A DNA stretch of 64,000 nucleotides from Podocnemis expansa (taxonomy: Eukaryota; Chordata; Testudines; Podocnemididae), in assembly GCA_007922195.1 (NCBI GenBank), contig ML681997.1, forward strand, positions 14,119,363 through 14,183,362, written 5' to 3'. The notes below the pieces were generated by a model, which was given only the letters and a program-made list of their open reading frames with translations, made no database searches and was not told the origin of the DNA. The first letter of the stretch is position 1. Each line of letters opens with the position of its first letter. A program made the translations under genes and the position numbers. Shown here one piece after another: positions 12,901-22,600 of the stretch.

Positions 12901-15900
12901 CTTTGAGGCACAACACAATATAGTCTCCAAATGAACTCATGAATATTCATGAGCCAATCCAGAACTATTTGTGTAGTTTTCAAAAAAATTCTGTGGCACA
13001 GTTGCTCAGCCCTGAGGGCACACTGGTTGAAAAACACTGTACTAGACCAGTGGTTCCCAACATTTTCTGTGCCATAGTACACCTCGTTACCTTTAATCAA
13101 TTTGAGGCACACCACCATATAGCTTCCCAATGAACTCATGAATATTCATGAGCCAATTATCCAATCCTGAGCTTTTTGAGTAGTTCTTCAAAAAATTTTG
13201 TGGCGCACTTGCTTAGACCTGCCAGCACACCTGTGTGCCACAGCACATTGGTTGGGAAACACTGCCCATCCTGCTTCCTGTTACACAGCTGTAACTGGGA
13301 TTTGTGTTTCTCCTCTAAAATAATGGGCAGTATTTGCCAGCACAGAGACCCTAAGTCTTTTGCAGTGATTCAAAGAATCTGCAGTAATTTATAAAATGTT
13401 GGAATAGATTAAAAAAAGCACTTTAAAAGAGTTACTTTAAAGAAATAAATGCACTGACCCTATAAAACACAGTTCTATAGCATCTTGCAGAATGTTAAAG
13501 AGTCTCACTGTGAATGAAGAATAGTCAGACCTTCAAATTTTTTTTGTAGAGCACCAATACGATCTACAAACATGTCACAGTGTTTTCAGAACTAATATAG
13601 AGATTACTGTACAGCTGCCAGTATGCCCACTTAAATCAGGAAGCCAGCTCCTCTGGTCAACACTGTGTGAGCACACAAATAATCCACTGTTTAGTGGGTT
13701 CCAAAGGGCAGCCATGTTAGTCTAGTTCAGCAGGACAAACAAGGAGTCCTGTGGCACTTAAAGACTAACAAATTTATTTATTGTATGAGCTTTCATAGGA
13801 GAAAAATCCCATTTTGTCAGATGCTTTGAAGATGGGGGAACTCAAATAAATAAATTTGTTAGTCTTTAAGTGCCACAGGACTCCTTGTTTGTTTAGCGTG
13901 TGTTATGTGACCCCAACAGTGGCTGGTGCACTGAAGAAAGGCGTCTACCACTTTACAAGTAGAGGAGTTACTCCTTAAGTTTAAGCAACAGAGGTACATG
14001 CTTCTGTGTTGTAGGCTCAGCTCCCAGCAGTAACTCACATTGATGATAGTCTCATACACACACTGAAGTCAGTGATGATTTCCCTTACCTAGGAATCCCA
14101 AGGAGGAGGAGATAAAACTGGTCTGCATTTGCTAGCTTTGCTTTTTCTTTGTAGGATTTCAGACACTCTATCTAACAAAAAATATATCAGTTAGTATTAA
14201 TCGTAGCATTTGGTTTTATATTCACACAAAGCCCACATTTCAGAAGTGACTGCTTTTCTTCACAGGTGCTTAAGTATTGACCTGAATAAGGTGAACAATT
14301 GGGTACACAAGGACTGTTTGCTGAAGGAGCCACTTTTGAACTTAAAGGCTTGCTTCTTATCACTAACATCACTCTGGAAAGCTGGTATCATCAGAGAATG
14401 TATTACACCCATCACATTTTATATCTATGTTAAAATGACTACTCTTCTAGACCCGTAGTTTTAAACAACATCCATTCCAACTCTCCCAGTATGGTGTTGT
14501 CAGATCTTTGTCTCAGTGCTTGAGCTCCGCAATTGGTTCCAAGCAGTAAGACATTACCTCTTAGGGAACCTTTGGATCTGGTTGCAGAATTTGTCCCTTA
14601 CAATGTAACATCTTAAGAGTTGAGACTGTGACTTCATCTGTATTTTATACAGAATCAAGCACATTGTAGATGTGTGAGAACAAATAAGTAGCGTCGATAC
14701 CTCATGCTTTTCAGGCAGGAGCTTAATTAACTGCTTCAGAATGTCAGCATCAAACGTAGTCCTGTCCCCTTTCTGAATCATTTCGACAACCTCTTCATTT
14801 GAGCTGCAGGAAAGACATGCTTAGAAGCAACAGCGTAACTAGGACTAACATGCCAGAAACAAAATGAACCGATTCTGCAGCTAATATTGCATCAGTAAAA
14901 GAGCAAGGTCAAAACAAGGAAGTTACTGCTTTTTCCTGCTACTGTGCTTATCTATCTTTACTTCTAGGATCATAGGAGTGCTAGAGAAATAGGATGGCAC
15001 TAAGACAGACTCAATCAAGACAGGTCCTTGATGCACTCCTTACAATTCAGATTATTAAAACTAGAAGAATTTTAGAAGCCTAATTAAAAAAAAAAAAAAA
15101 AAACCAAAAAACACAAAACAAGGAGTCTTGTGGCACTTAAAGACTAACAGATTTATCACATGAGTTCTGGTGGGAGAATATCCCACTTCACCAGACGCTT
15201 TGAAAAGGGAGAACTTACAGAATTGGACAAAAATAAATGCAGGGGAGTGCAAGACATAGGATCAGGTCATACTGCAATGTGTCTTATACTCCCCTGCATT
15301 TATTTTCAACCAATTCCGTAAGTTCTCCCTCTTCAAAGCATCTGACAAAGTGGGATATTCTCCCACGAAAGCTCTTGCGATAATTAAATCTGTTAGTTTT
15401 TAAGAGCCACACGACTCCTTGCTTTTTTTGCTTTATTAGACTAAGATGGCTGCCCCTTTGGAACTTGGCTAGAAGCCTAATGTATGTCACCTTTTTGGTG
15501 TGTTTCTTGGTGACATTTTGAATGTCATTGTCTTGTACACTGAACCTAGAAGGCTCCATTTTTAGTTTGATTGAGTTTCTAGTATTAAAGGCAAAGATTC
15601 CCCCTTTTCTAGTGTATTAGTATTACAGGAAAAGATTCTCCCTTTGTTATTACAGGGAAAGATTTCCCCATCTTTTAGAGATGTCTAAGCAGAAGACAAC
15701 TCTTCTCCTGATGAAATGAAGGCATTTCACTAATTTGAATAAAACATTCTGGTTTAGTTGCACCCCAGACCCTCAACCTCAACTTGCTGTCTCAAAACTT
15801 GATGAAACAAGATATATTTGACATGAATCCTAAAACATTCTAGTGTTGGTTCTGCAAAATCATAGCTACTGTCCTAATGGGGTAGAGCATGGCCACCAAG

Positions 15901-18900
15901 CTGTGAGTAGAGGAGGGCAAGCTCACATGGATCTCCTCACTCACAAATGGAAGGGCAGGATTAGCTCTCTCTCCAGCACCACCCCAACCTCTCTTTAATC
16001 CCACATGGGCCTGCCTCTTCATTGAGAGATCTATGCAATGGGAGGAAGCAGTGACTAGGTGAGTTCCACACCATTCTCTCCTCCATCCCCATTGCGCACA
16101 CAGCAGAGCATTCACAGTTAGAGAATACAGGCTGGGGCTGAATGATCTTTACCATTATATTTCTTCTGTGGCACAAACTCCATCTTGAAGATGGATCTTG
16201 GAGCAGCCGTGGCCAGGTGGGAGTCCATGCTAGTTTAACTCTCATGGTGATGGCTGGTTCTACAAAGGACCTCTATGTATGAGTGTGGGGAGAAAGAACA
16301 CCTCCAAAATGTGATCACATTGGAGAAATCTCCGTGGAAGAGATTTGGCCAAGGACTTCCTGTGATCTTCTTCCTTTGCTCTGTCCCATGGGCTAATTCA
16401 GCCCCTGATTTTAACAATATTCTGTTAATAATTAGTAGGGTATTTTCTTCTTGAAAGAAAAGAGGACTCAGGACACTGACTAGCTTTAGAGTCTGAATTA
16501 CTTGATGTGTATCTTTCAATTAGTAAATGAATTTAATATTTGCCATCTGAATGCTTTGTTCATTCACCCTTATGTCCTATAATACAGTCTGGGACTTGGC
16601 CCAGAAATATATCGCCTGCCATTTCTTCCTGCTTCACAAGAAAACACATTTTGACTCCCTACTAAAGATACTTTAGCATAGTCGTACTCAGACTGAGGCT
16701 AGAGAGGCACAAGTGGCTCCTTAATATGTCTCCTGTGGCACACAATATCAGAACACTGTGTGATTTAATTAGGAACCAGTCCAGAGGCTTTTACTTGAGT
16801 GTTAACCAGTTGTAGTTGATAAAATAATACTTAGTATATCATTGAGATTTTTATATATTATAAATAAAAATAAATATTCTGTCATGCTTTTTAAATACAA
16901 CTATATAGACTATAGTAAATAATACAATGAATTCACACTATTGTGGCTCTTTTGGATAATACTGATCACTAATTGGCTCCTGAGTCATTGAGAAGTATCA
17001 CTATTTTAGCAGATCTAAAATATTTGCATTGAATTAAGTTGCATACCACTGTTGTATTTTATTAAAACAATGAGAAACTCATCAAATCTTACCATTTAAA
17101 TTGCTTCAAAAATATATTCAAAAGGAGACTTTTCTTCATATCTATAAATGTGATCTGTGTTTAAAAAATGCAGTCAGATGAGAAGAAATGCTTTCTTTGA
17201 TTTTAATAAAAGTAGAGGCAAGAATGTTTTGCGTTTAGTGTAGCTGGTATATACTACATGTATACATTTTTCATAAATTAAGTTCAAAGCAATTCACAAT
17301 GGAGTGCAAGTATGATAATCATCAGCTTACAGCTAGAGAAACTGAAGCACAGTGAGGTGAAGTCACTTGTTCAAAGGTTGTAAGGGGCAAAGAGGAACTC
17401 CCAGGGGCATAGTCAGAACCGATTTTCTGGGAGGGCCTGGACCGCTTCCCTGCGACTGAAAGCTGTGGACAAACCAGATACCTTGGCAAGTAGAGCATCC
17501 ATCAGCTTAGTGAATCTCTAGTCTATTAGACACTTTCCTGAACTTTCTGCATCCAGTCATGTTGCTGGAAGCAGGCTGTTTGGGTAGCGACCTGCCAAAA
17601 GTTGTGTGTTACTCCAAACTTAAGCTGAACACACGCAGCAGAAACAACAGATATAGTGGATCTGCTTTCAAAATGGGAGTCCCATGGCCTTCCCAGGCAC
17701 ACCTGCAGCTATGCCGCTAGTACCCCCTTGCTTCTGACTCCCATCAAGTACCCACCAACTACACTGCATGCAACTTCATTGGAGCTAATGAAATATTGTT
17801 TGCTGTACAGTGTATCACACTCCCTTTTAGGCTGTCAAGGAAACTGGGAGAGAATGTATCCCAGGCATTTTACTGTGTTATGAAAAGTCCAATAGGAATG
17901 AAAAGTAAACTACGGTTTAAAAATATAGAAGGCAACCAAAAATAAAATGGTGTCTTTCATTTTAGGTGAGCCATTTCCATGATATTTACCATAACCAGAA
18001 GTGACTATGCCCAAGTACCTCTTTTGGTTCCTTTATTTTGAGCGCTCCTGTCTCCTTGGGGCTTGTCTGTGACGCGCAGAAGAGTTGCTCTATGCTTGCG
18101 TAATCAGGCTCTATATCATCATCACCACTGCTAGTCACTGAAGCCCACATGGAGTGACTTTCTGAAAGAGAGAAGGCAATAGGGCTGGCTACTGAGACAC
18201 CAGAAAACTCAACACATCATTTTAAAAGCAATATTACTTACTAGAAGGTAAATAATTTAAGAGCAGCAATTCCCACAGACAATATCCCAAAAGTTTAAAG
18301 GTTAATTAAACCAGGAAAATTATGGCCACTTGTCATGAAAAGAACTGACAATAGCAACTAAGCTAAATGGGTTGTACTAACTTCCATTTGCTCTGCCTCA
18401 TCTGCTATGCATTGCAGAGAAGCAGCATGTGCAGACTGGACATGGAACTAAAAATTAGGTTAACATCTCTGCCTAAAATACTTACTGACTTCCTACAACT
18501 ACATTACCTCTCCTAGAAATGGGCCAGTGACTGATGTTTTCTGGTAGTGTAAGATCTGTTCTGCTGCTTCCATCAAATGGAAGATAAGATCATCAATTAA
18601 AACATGTAGAATTGAAGTTAATTACTAAAACATTATTATTTTCTTTCAGTGAATGTTATATTAGAGTCTTCCATCCAAAAACAAAAAAAACCCCAAAAAA
18701 CTTTCTAGACATTAAAATAGTGGTTTCTCTACAGCCATCTGTACTAACCCCATTTTATGGATGGGACACTGAGGCAAAGAGAGTTTGAGTGACAGGTCAA
18801 AGATCAGTCTTAGCAGAGCCAGAAACACAACACAGATCTTATAACTCTCAGTTCTGTGATTCTCCCACAAGGCTCTCTCAGATCTTTCCATGGTTTACTA

Positions 18901-19606
18901 ACTAAAGCCCCAGTTTCTTAAGCTCCTTTCTGCAGTGGGATGCTTGCTTGGTGGGACTCAGAGCAGCTGTAAGAAGAAACCACACAGCAGCTAGCCTAAC
19001 CTCTGGAGGTGACATTTTTCTTAAACAGTTGTAAAATAATTAGATGAATGCAGGATTACAAGCAGGTACCTCTCACCACATCAAAAGGAAGCTTCTGCCA
19101 TTCAAAAGGCTTCATTCGTAAGGTTGGCGTCTTTGCTGTCTTAGGGCCAGGCTGGCTTGTGTGTCCACAAGTAGTATCATCCTGTGCTGCATGACTACAT
19201 GATAAAGGAGGAGGGGGCGGCATGGGTCTCGTGCCAGGCATCAGAGGGGTCATTCTTTGCCCAGTGCAAGGCCACAGAGGGGACGGAGGGGCCAGTGGTA
19301 ACGGTGGCAAAGCCAGAAGTAGGGACGTGCACTGCTTTGGCAGAGCCGAACAGGCTGGTAGCTGGGATGATTGAGAGTTTTCTGAAGTTCTCAGTGGCTG
19401 CATTGGAAGGGCTGGTGTTTCAGGAAAGCTGGCGTGTGTAGCAGTGGGCTGATCTGCACTTACGGATTCCTCTTCTAAGTCCATATCAACCTGAATGCAC
19501 TTATTCACTTTTTGAACCAATCTCTTTTGTGCCAAACTGTGACTTTTTGGACATTTCTTGTTGGCTGGGAGTCTCTCCATGGCTTCCTTAATGTCATCCT
19601 CCTGTT
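3847..19606 (-). CDS. Tandem INF2-like paralogue, FH1-FH2 only, no DID and no DAD
   Basis: Second formin unit, about 18 kb downstream of the INF2 CAAX exon on the same strand. Twelve exons: 19070-19606, 18019-18161, 17093-17154, 14701-14803, 14089-14171, 12281-12381, 11489-11559, 11170-11277, 7672-7742, 6022-6139, 4562-4726, 3847-3954 (1670 nt). Each matches one INF2 exon from FH1 to the ENKDR exon in order and phase, with about 80-93% nucleotide identity where I compared by eye. All are open and flanked by usable AG/GT sites; exon-length differences outside FH1 are exactly one codon (exons 2, 5, 10). No upstream DID exon was found. An ATG at 19580 in good context (gccATGG) would give about 547 residues. 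It stops at TAA 3847-3849 because the donor used by INF2 here is lost. Read as a functional duplicate gene or alternative cassette; a young pseudogene not yet broken is possible. Confidence 0.82.
4562..4726 (-). CDS. Paralogue FH2 C-terminal exon
   Basis: 165 nt as in INF2. Reads [55 protein letters not shown]. Donor AAG|gtggtt. Confidence 0.86.
5440..5830. other. GC-rich block in a paralogue intron
   Basis: About 390 bases, rich in GGGGC and TGGCCC-type words, unlike the AT-rich surroundings. Followed at 5846 by a hAT-like half end CAGTGGTTCTCAACTG. Probably a repeat I cannot name. Confidence 0.4.
6022..6139 (-). CDS. Paralogue FH2 exon ([13 protein letters not shown])
   Basis: 118 nt, one codon shorter than INF2. 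Reads [20 protein letters not shown] then [19 protein letters not shown]. Donor CAA|gtaagt. Confidence 0.85.
7672..7742 (-). CDS. Paralogue FH2 exon ([10 protein letters not shown])
   Basis: 71 nt. Reads [20 protein letters not shown] then KAAG; about 90% identical to INF2. Donor CAGG|gtatga. Confidence 0.86.
9043..9162. mobile_element. hAT-type miniature element nested in CR1
   Basis: 120 bp with terminal inverted repeats TAGAGCCCTGCA / GTAGGGCTCTG. Flanked by CTGATAAA (9035-9042) and TTGATAAA (9163-9170), a 7-of-8 match, as expected for hAT. Confidence 0.82.
9646..10327. other. Unidentified insertion inside CR1
   Basis: About 680 bases break the CR1 exactly between AAGTGTTACTTAATAG and CTTAACACAAGG. 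No inverted ends, RT motif or tRNA-like start were recognised. Confidence 0.5.
11170..11277 (-). CDS. Paralogue FH2 exon, unusually close to INF2
   Basis: 108 nt. Reads [20 protein letters not shown] then [16 protein letters not shown]. Only 8 differences from the INF2 exon (about 93%), with a 50-base identical run. The second actin-contact Lys (LTETK) is kept; DADG has become DAGG. Confidence 0.88.
11489..11559 (-). CDS. Paralogue FH2 exon (VGNFLNY)
   Basis: 71 nt. Reads [20 protein letters not shown] then FLNY. Donor TAT|gtaagt. About 83% identical to the INF2 exon. Confidence 0.86.
12281..12381 (-). CDS. Paralogue FH2 exon ([13 protein letters not shown])
   Basis: 101 nt as in INF2. Reads [20 protein letters not shown] then [13 protein letters not shown]. 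Acceptor ctctcttag, donor GAAA|gtaagt. Confidence 0.86.
12690..12840 (-). mobile_element. MIR-like SINE fragment
   Basis: Plus strand reads GAAACTGAGGCACAGGGAGG then TTGCCCAAGATCACCCAGCA, the reverse of the MIR core; abuts the hAT pair at 12849. Confidence 0.6.
12849..13039. mobile_element. hAT-type element
   Basis: Ends CAGTGGTTCCCAACTTTTT / GGTTGAAAAACACTG. Flanked by CACTAGAC (12841-12848) and TACTAGAC (13040-13047). Confidence 0.78.
13048..13264. mobile_element. hAT-type element abutting the previous one
   Basis: Ends CAGTGGTTCCCAACATTTT / GGTTGGGAAACACTG. Starts right after the target duplication of the neighbour; same family, with the internal motif TTTGAGGCACACCACCATAT. Confidence 0.7.
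13697..13895 (+). mobile_element. Fold-back repeat, short copy
   Basis: Starts GTTCCAAAGGGCAGCC, includes CAAGGAGTCCTGTGGCACTT and its inverted copy, ends CTCCTTGTTTGTTT. Near-repeats TGTTTAGTG (before) and TGTTTAGCG (after) suggest a target duplication. Opposite orientation to the copy at 1362. Confidence 0.7.
14089..14171 (-). CDS. Paralogue FH2 exon ([11 protein letters not shown])
   Basis: 83 nt, one codon shorter than INF2. Reads [20 protein letters not shown] then LLLLGIP. Acceptor tttgttag, donor CCTAG|gtaagg. Confidence 0.86.
14701..14803 (-). CDS. Paralogue FH2 exon ([13 protein letters not shown])
   Basis: 103 nt as in INF2, about 83% identical by eye. Reads [20 protein letters not shown] then [14 protein letters not shown]. 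Donor GAG|gtatcg. Confidence 0.87.
15085..15469 (-). mobile_element. Fold-back repeat, 12-bp target duplication, homopolymer tail
   Basis: Flanked by perfect TAGAAGCCTAAT at 15073-15084 and 15470-15481. A long A run directly follows the left duplication (a T tail on the element strand). The right end reads GGCTGCCCCTTTGGAAC. Confidence 0.78.
16686..17003. mobile_element. Probable hAT-type element
   Basis: TACTCAGACTGAGGCT at the left and GGCTCCTGAGTCATTGAGAA at the right are inverted; CACAAGTGGCTCCT resembles the family with GTGGCTCTT. Confidence 0.45.
17093..17154 (-). CDS. Paralogue FH2 exon ([11 protein letters not shown])
   Basis: 62 nt as in INF2. Reads [20 protein letters not shown]; the key Ile of NIFLKQF is kept. 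Donor TG|gtaaga. Confidence 0.86.
18019..18161 (-). CDS. Paralogue FH2 exon ([18 protein letters not shown])
   Basis: 143 nt, one codon shorter than INF2. Reads [20 protein letters not shown] then [16 protein letters not shown]. Acceptor ctctttcag, donor GAG|gtactt. Flanking intron sequence also resembles that of INF2. Confidence 0.86.
19070..19606 (-). CDS. Paralogue FH1 exon, proline runs reduced
   Basis: 537 nt, versus 738 in INF2. Starts [17 protein letters not shown] (INF2: [17 protein letters not shown]) and ends [17 protein letters not shown]. Between them only one clear profilin-type run (MPPPPPLS) remains, plus scattered [12 protein letters not shown]. The conserved MKKLNW of FH2 reads MKPFEW. 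Entry phase equals that of INF2, so a phase-1 exon must lie upstream unless the ATG at 19580 is the start. Acceptor ttattttgtag, donor AGAG|gtacct. Confidence 0.85.
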
Positions 19607-22600
19607 CTACAAAATAAGGCCTAGGGGTTAGCTGGTTCTACAGCACTCACAACTAAGTGCAAAATTTCATGTTGAAATAAAAAAGTATTGAACCTTACTT
19701 TAAACAAACTGGTGAAATATTTCTGCTTCACACAAATTACATTTTTAACATCAGTTTCACATATCCAGGTGAGGGAGGAATCGAGCATCAGTGAGAGCAA
19801 AGCACAGATCACAAATCCATGCAGCTGTCTACATTCACACTGTAACTTTAAAGAAATGAGAAGCAGGTGCTAATTAATGGAAATCTTTTTGCTCCTCTTA
19901 CTGTTCTCTTTTCCTATCATTCATCCATTCACTGGGCTGTTTCACCTGCTTCAAGGACTGAGAAGTCAGTGTGGACTCTTCCCCCTTTCCACACTCATTC
20001 ACTTACTATGGAAAAAGGCCAAACAAAAGCGGATAGAGCTCAGGGAGAAGGCGTACCTAGAATGTGTCATTCAGGCCTGAGGTTCAAGGATCCTACGTAT
20101 CACCACTGAAATTACTTAGATTTCAGGATGAGAGAGTCCTGAGAAAAGCTGTAGCTAATCTGAGGAAACAGTCTACACTTGGGGGTTACCCAAAATTATG
20201 AGGCTGGATCCTTGCCTTTGAAGCCTGCCTGTGGCATGAGTAAATTGCAGACAAGCTTGAACATTAGCCATTTACTCCTATTTTGTTTTCTCTCAATGAA
20301 ATTTTAATTCATGATAGACCTTTACCTCTCAGCCTGTGATGGTTTAGTTGCCTTCATAGCCTCTTGCAAGGGATTTCCTTAAAGACTTTTTGACAATTCA
20401 GCTAAATCATCTCTTGGGGTTCTCCCTTACTCACTGTTCTGTTGATTCATCTGAAGAATGTTAATACATTGGAGAGGCAAGATTATTCTTTATGGTAGTC
20501 ATGCCGGTGCAAACATGTCACAGCACATTCATTGGTGTTTTAAAGAAGTCATTGTATCAGTATCTCTGCTAGAATTGTCAAGAGGTGGGAAATTATCTTT
20601 ACTGTTTCCTCCTCTCAGTGAAGTCACTAGCTAATTAGCAACATAGTCACTGACATTGGAGAGAAAAATAAGGCAGGTGGTGCAGCTTTAAATTGGGGCC
20701 CTGATTCTGAAAGCTCTCCCACATGTGCCTACCTTTATCTAGGGAATAGTTCTATGCAGTTTGATGGGACTTTTCACATGCCTAAGTCTTTGCAAATTCA
20801 GGTTCCAGTTCTGAATGCCTGGTAAAATCAAATCCCTGTGAACATCCCCCTTCTCCCCATGATCTTTTGGAAGCATGGAAAGATGATCAGAAGGATCCCA
20901 TGTTCTGCAATTACCAGGAAGAACTTCATATAGGACTTACATAGGAGTTAGTTAGAAGTTGCAGGGATGGACAAACAAAGAGGTCTTAGGAAAACCAGCA
21001 GCCTCTTATGCGAACATGGACCCAAATGTAGGACTAGGACATAAGTTTTCATTGCTAATATCACAGAGGTCTCCCAGAGCACACAGTCCAATCCTTTATT
21101 TTTTTTTTTTTTAAATTAAAGTGGCATCCATTTTTGTGACTTGCATAATGTAAATGTCACATCACATTTTTTCTATTACCACAGCGTAGGAGCCTGCAAA
21201 AGGAAGTTTGCAGTAGCATGTTAGAGAAAGACACTAGCCTCTGAGATCAATATCAAAGAAACTATTGCTTTAAAAAATCCCACAGGGTTAAAGTTGCTTA
21301 TTGTTATATCATTTGGACTACATGGAGTGCTAACAACATATGATCAGACAATGGACTAGCCTATGGAGATGTAAAGCAGTTTGCCACAGTTAAAAACACC
21401 ATTAATACCCTTTTGTCATACATCTCAGATCACTTTATGAGAGGTGGCTGAGTAACATTACCTTCCTGTTATAGATGGGAAAAACAGACAGAAGGGTAAG
21501 TGGCAGCATGGAAATAGGCTCCAGGTCTCCTGACTCCCAGCCTAATGGCCTATCTACTGGTTCCTGTGACCTTCCTAGGCTAGAGTACAGAACTGTCTCA
21601 ATGACAAGCTACAGAGAATATATTAAATAATTTTATAGTGAGCCAGCAAAACATCTGAGTGTTCCTCTAGTAAGCTGCACACATCAAAGTGGTGGAGAAG
21701 TGGTCTCTGCAACCTTGCAAATGTGGTGAGTCTGTAGGTGGGGTAGGAAGAATGCAGTTAAGTATTGCTTGTGACCAAAAAAGAGTGGTGTTGCATCCTA
21801 GAATCATTGCCTATCTGCTGACATTTTATAATAAATATTACCACTGGTCTTCATCGCTAACCTCAAGAGGAAAGCAGATGGAAATAGTGCATATTGCACT
21901 TCAAACAGTGAGGAAGCTAAGATCTGGAAGCAGTGAGCAAACCTCTCTAAGGATTCCAGGTAAACACCTACTACTATAAATAATTTAGGTAGTAGCACTA
22001 ACAGCTCTGGTCATGAACATGCTCAACATTCATGTGAATAAAACAAAAGGTGTCCTCTGAAAGGCTAACAAATTTACTTTAATGGCACTAGAAACAAAAT
22101 TATTGGGAATGTTTTTCAAACTGAGGCCTTAATATTTATATCATGTGTTGTATAACCAAAAGTCTGGGTTAAAAATTAATGAATTTAAAAATTAGTTGCA
22201 AAAAGCTTCACAAAAAGTCAATGATAGAGGTGAGAGTAAAACACAAAAATTACTGCTTCCCAGTCCTGTGCTATTGCCCTAAAAACTCTACTGTAACTTG
22301 AGCCAACAACCCTCCCAGAAAGCCAGCACTTTTTTATTCTTCTGATATGTTCACAAATTTTAGAATATAATCCGCAGTAAATTTGGGAACAATGGCACAG
22401 AGGTTAAAAGAAAGGGGCAAATTTGTGGGGTTGAGGGTTTTTTTTGTCTTAATTATGAACAAGAACTTCACATTAGAAATCAGCAAAATCAGCAAATCAG
22501 TCAAAAAGCCACTTTTGATTTAGGTATGAGATGGAATCCTTTCAAATCTTAGTTTGGTTAAGATCATCCATAACTAAAGTCCTAGTAGCAAGTTAGCATT

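Noticed and set aside
3847..19606. Processed pseudogene explanation for the second formin unit
   Set aside because: Introns are present, with splice sites and intron homology, so it did not come from RNA.
21804..21998. Minus ORF with YLESLERFAHCFQILASS, faintly like the last DID exon
   Set aside because: Only a few residues agree, and the nucleotides and splice sites do not match [20 protein letters not shown].
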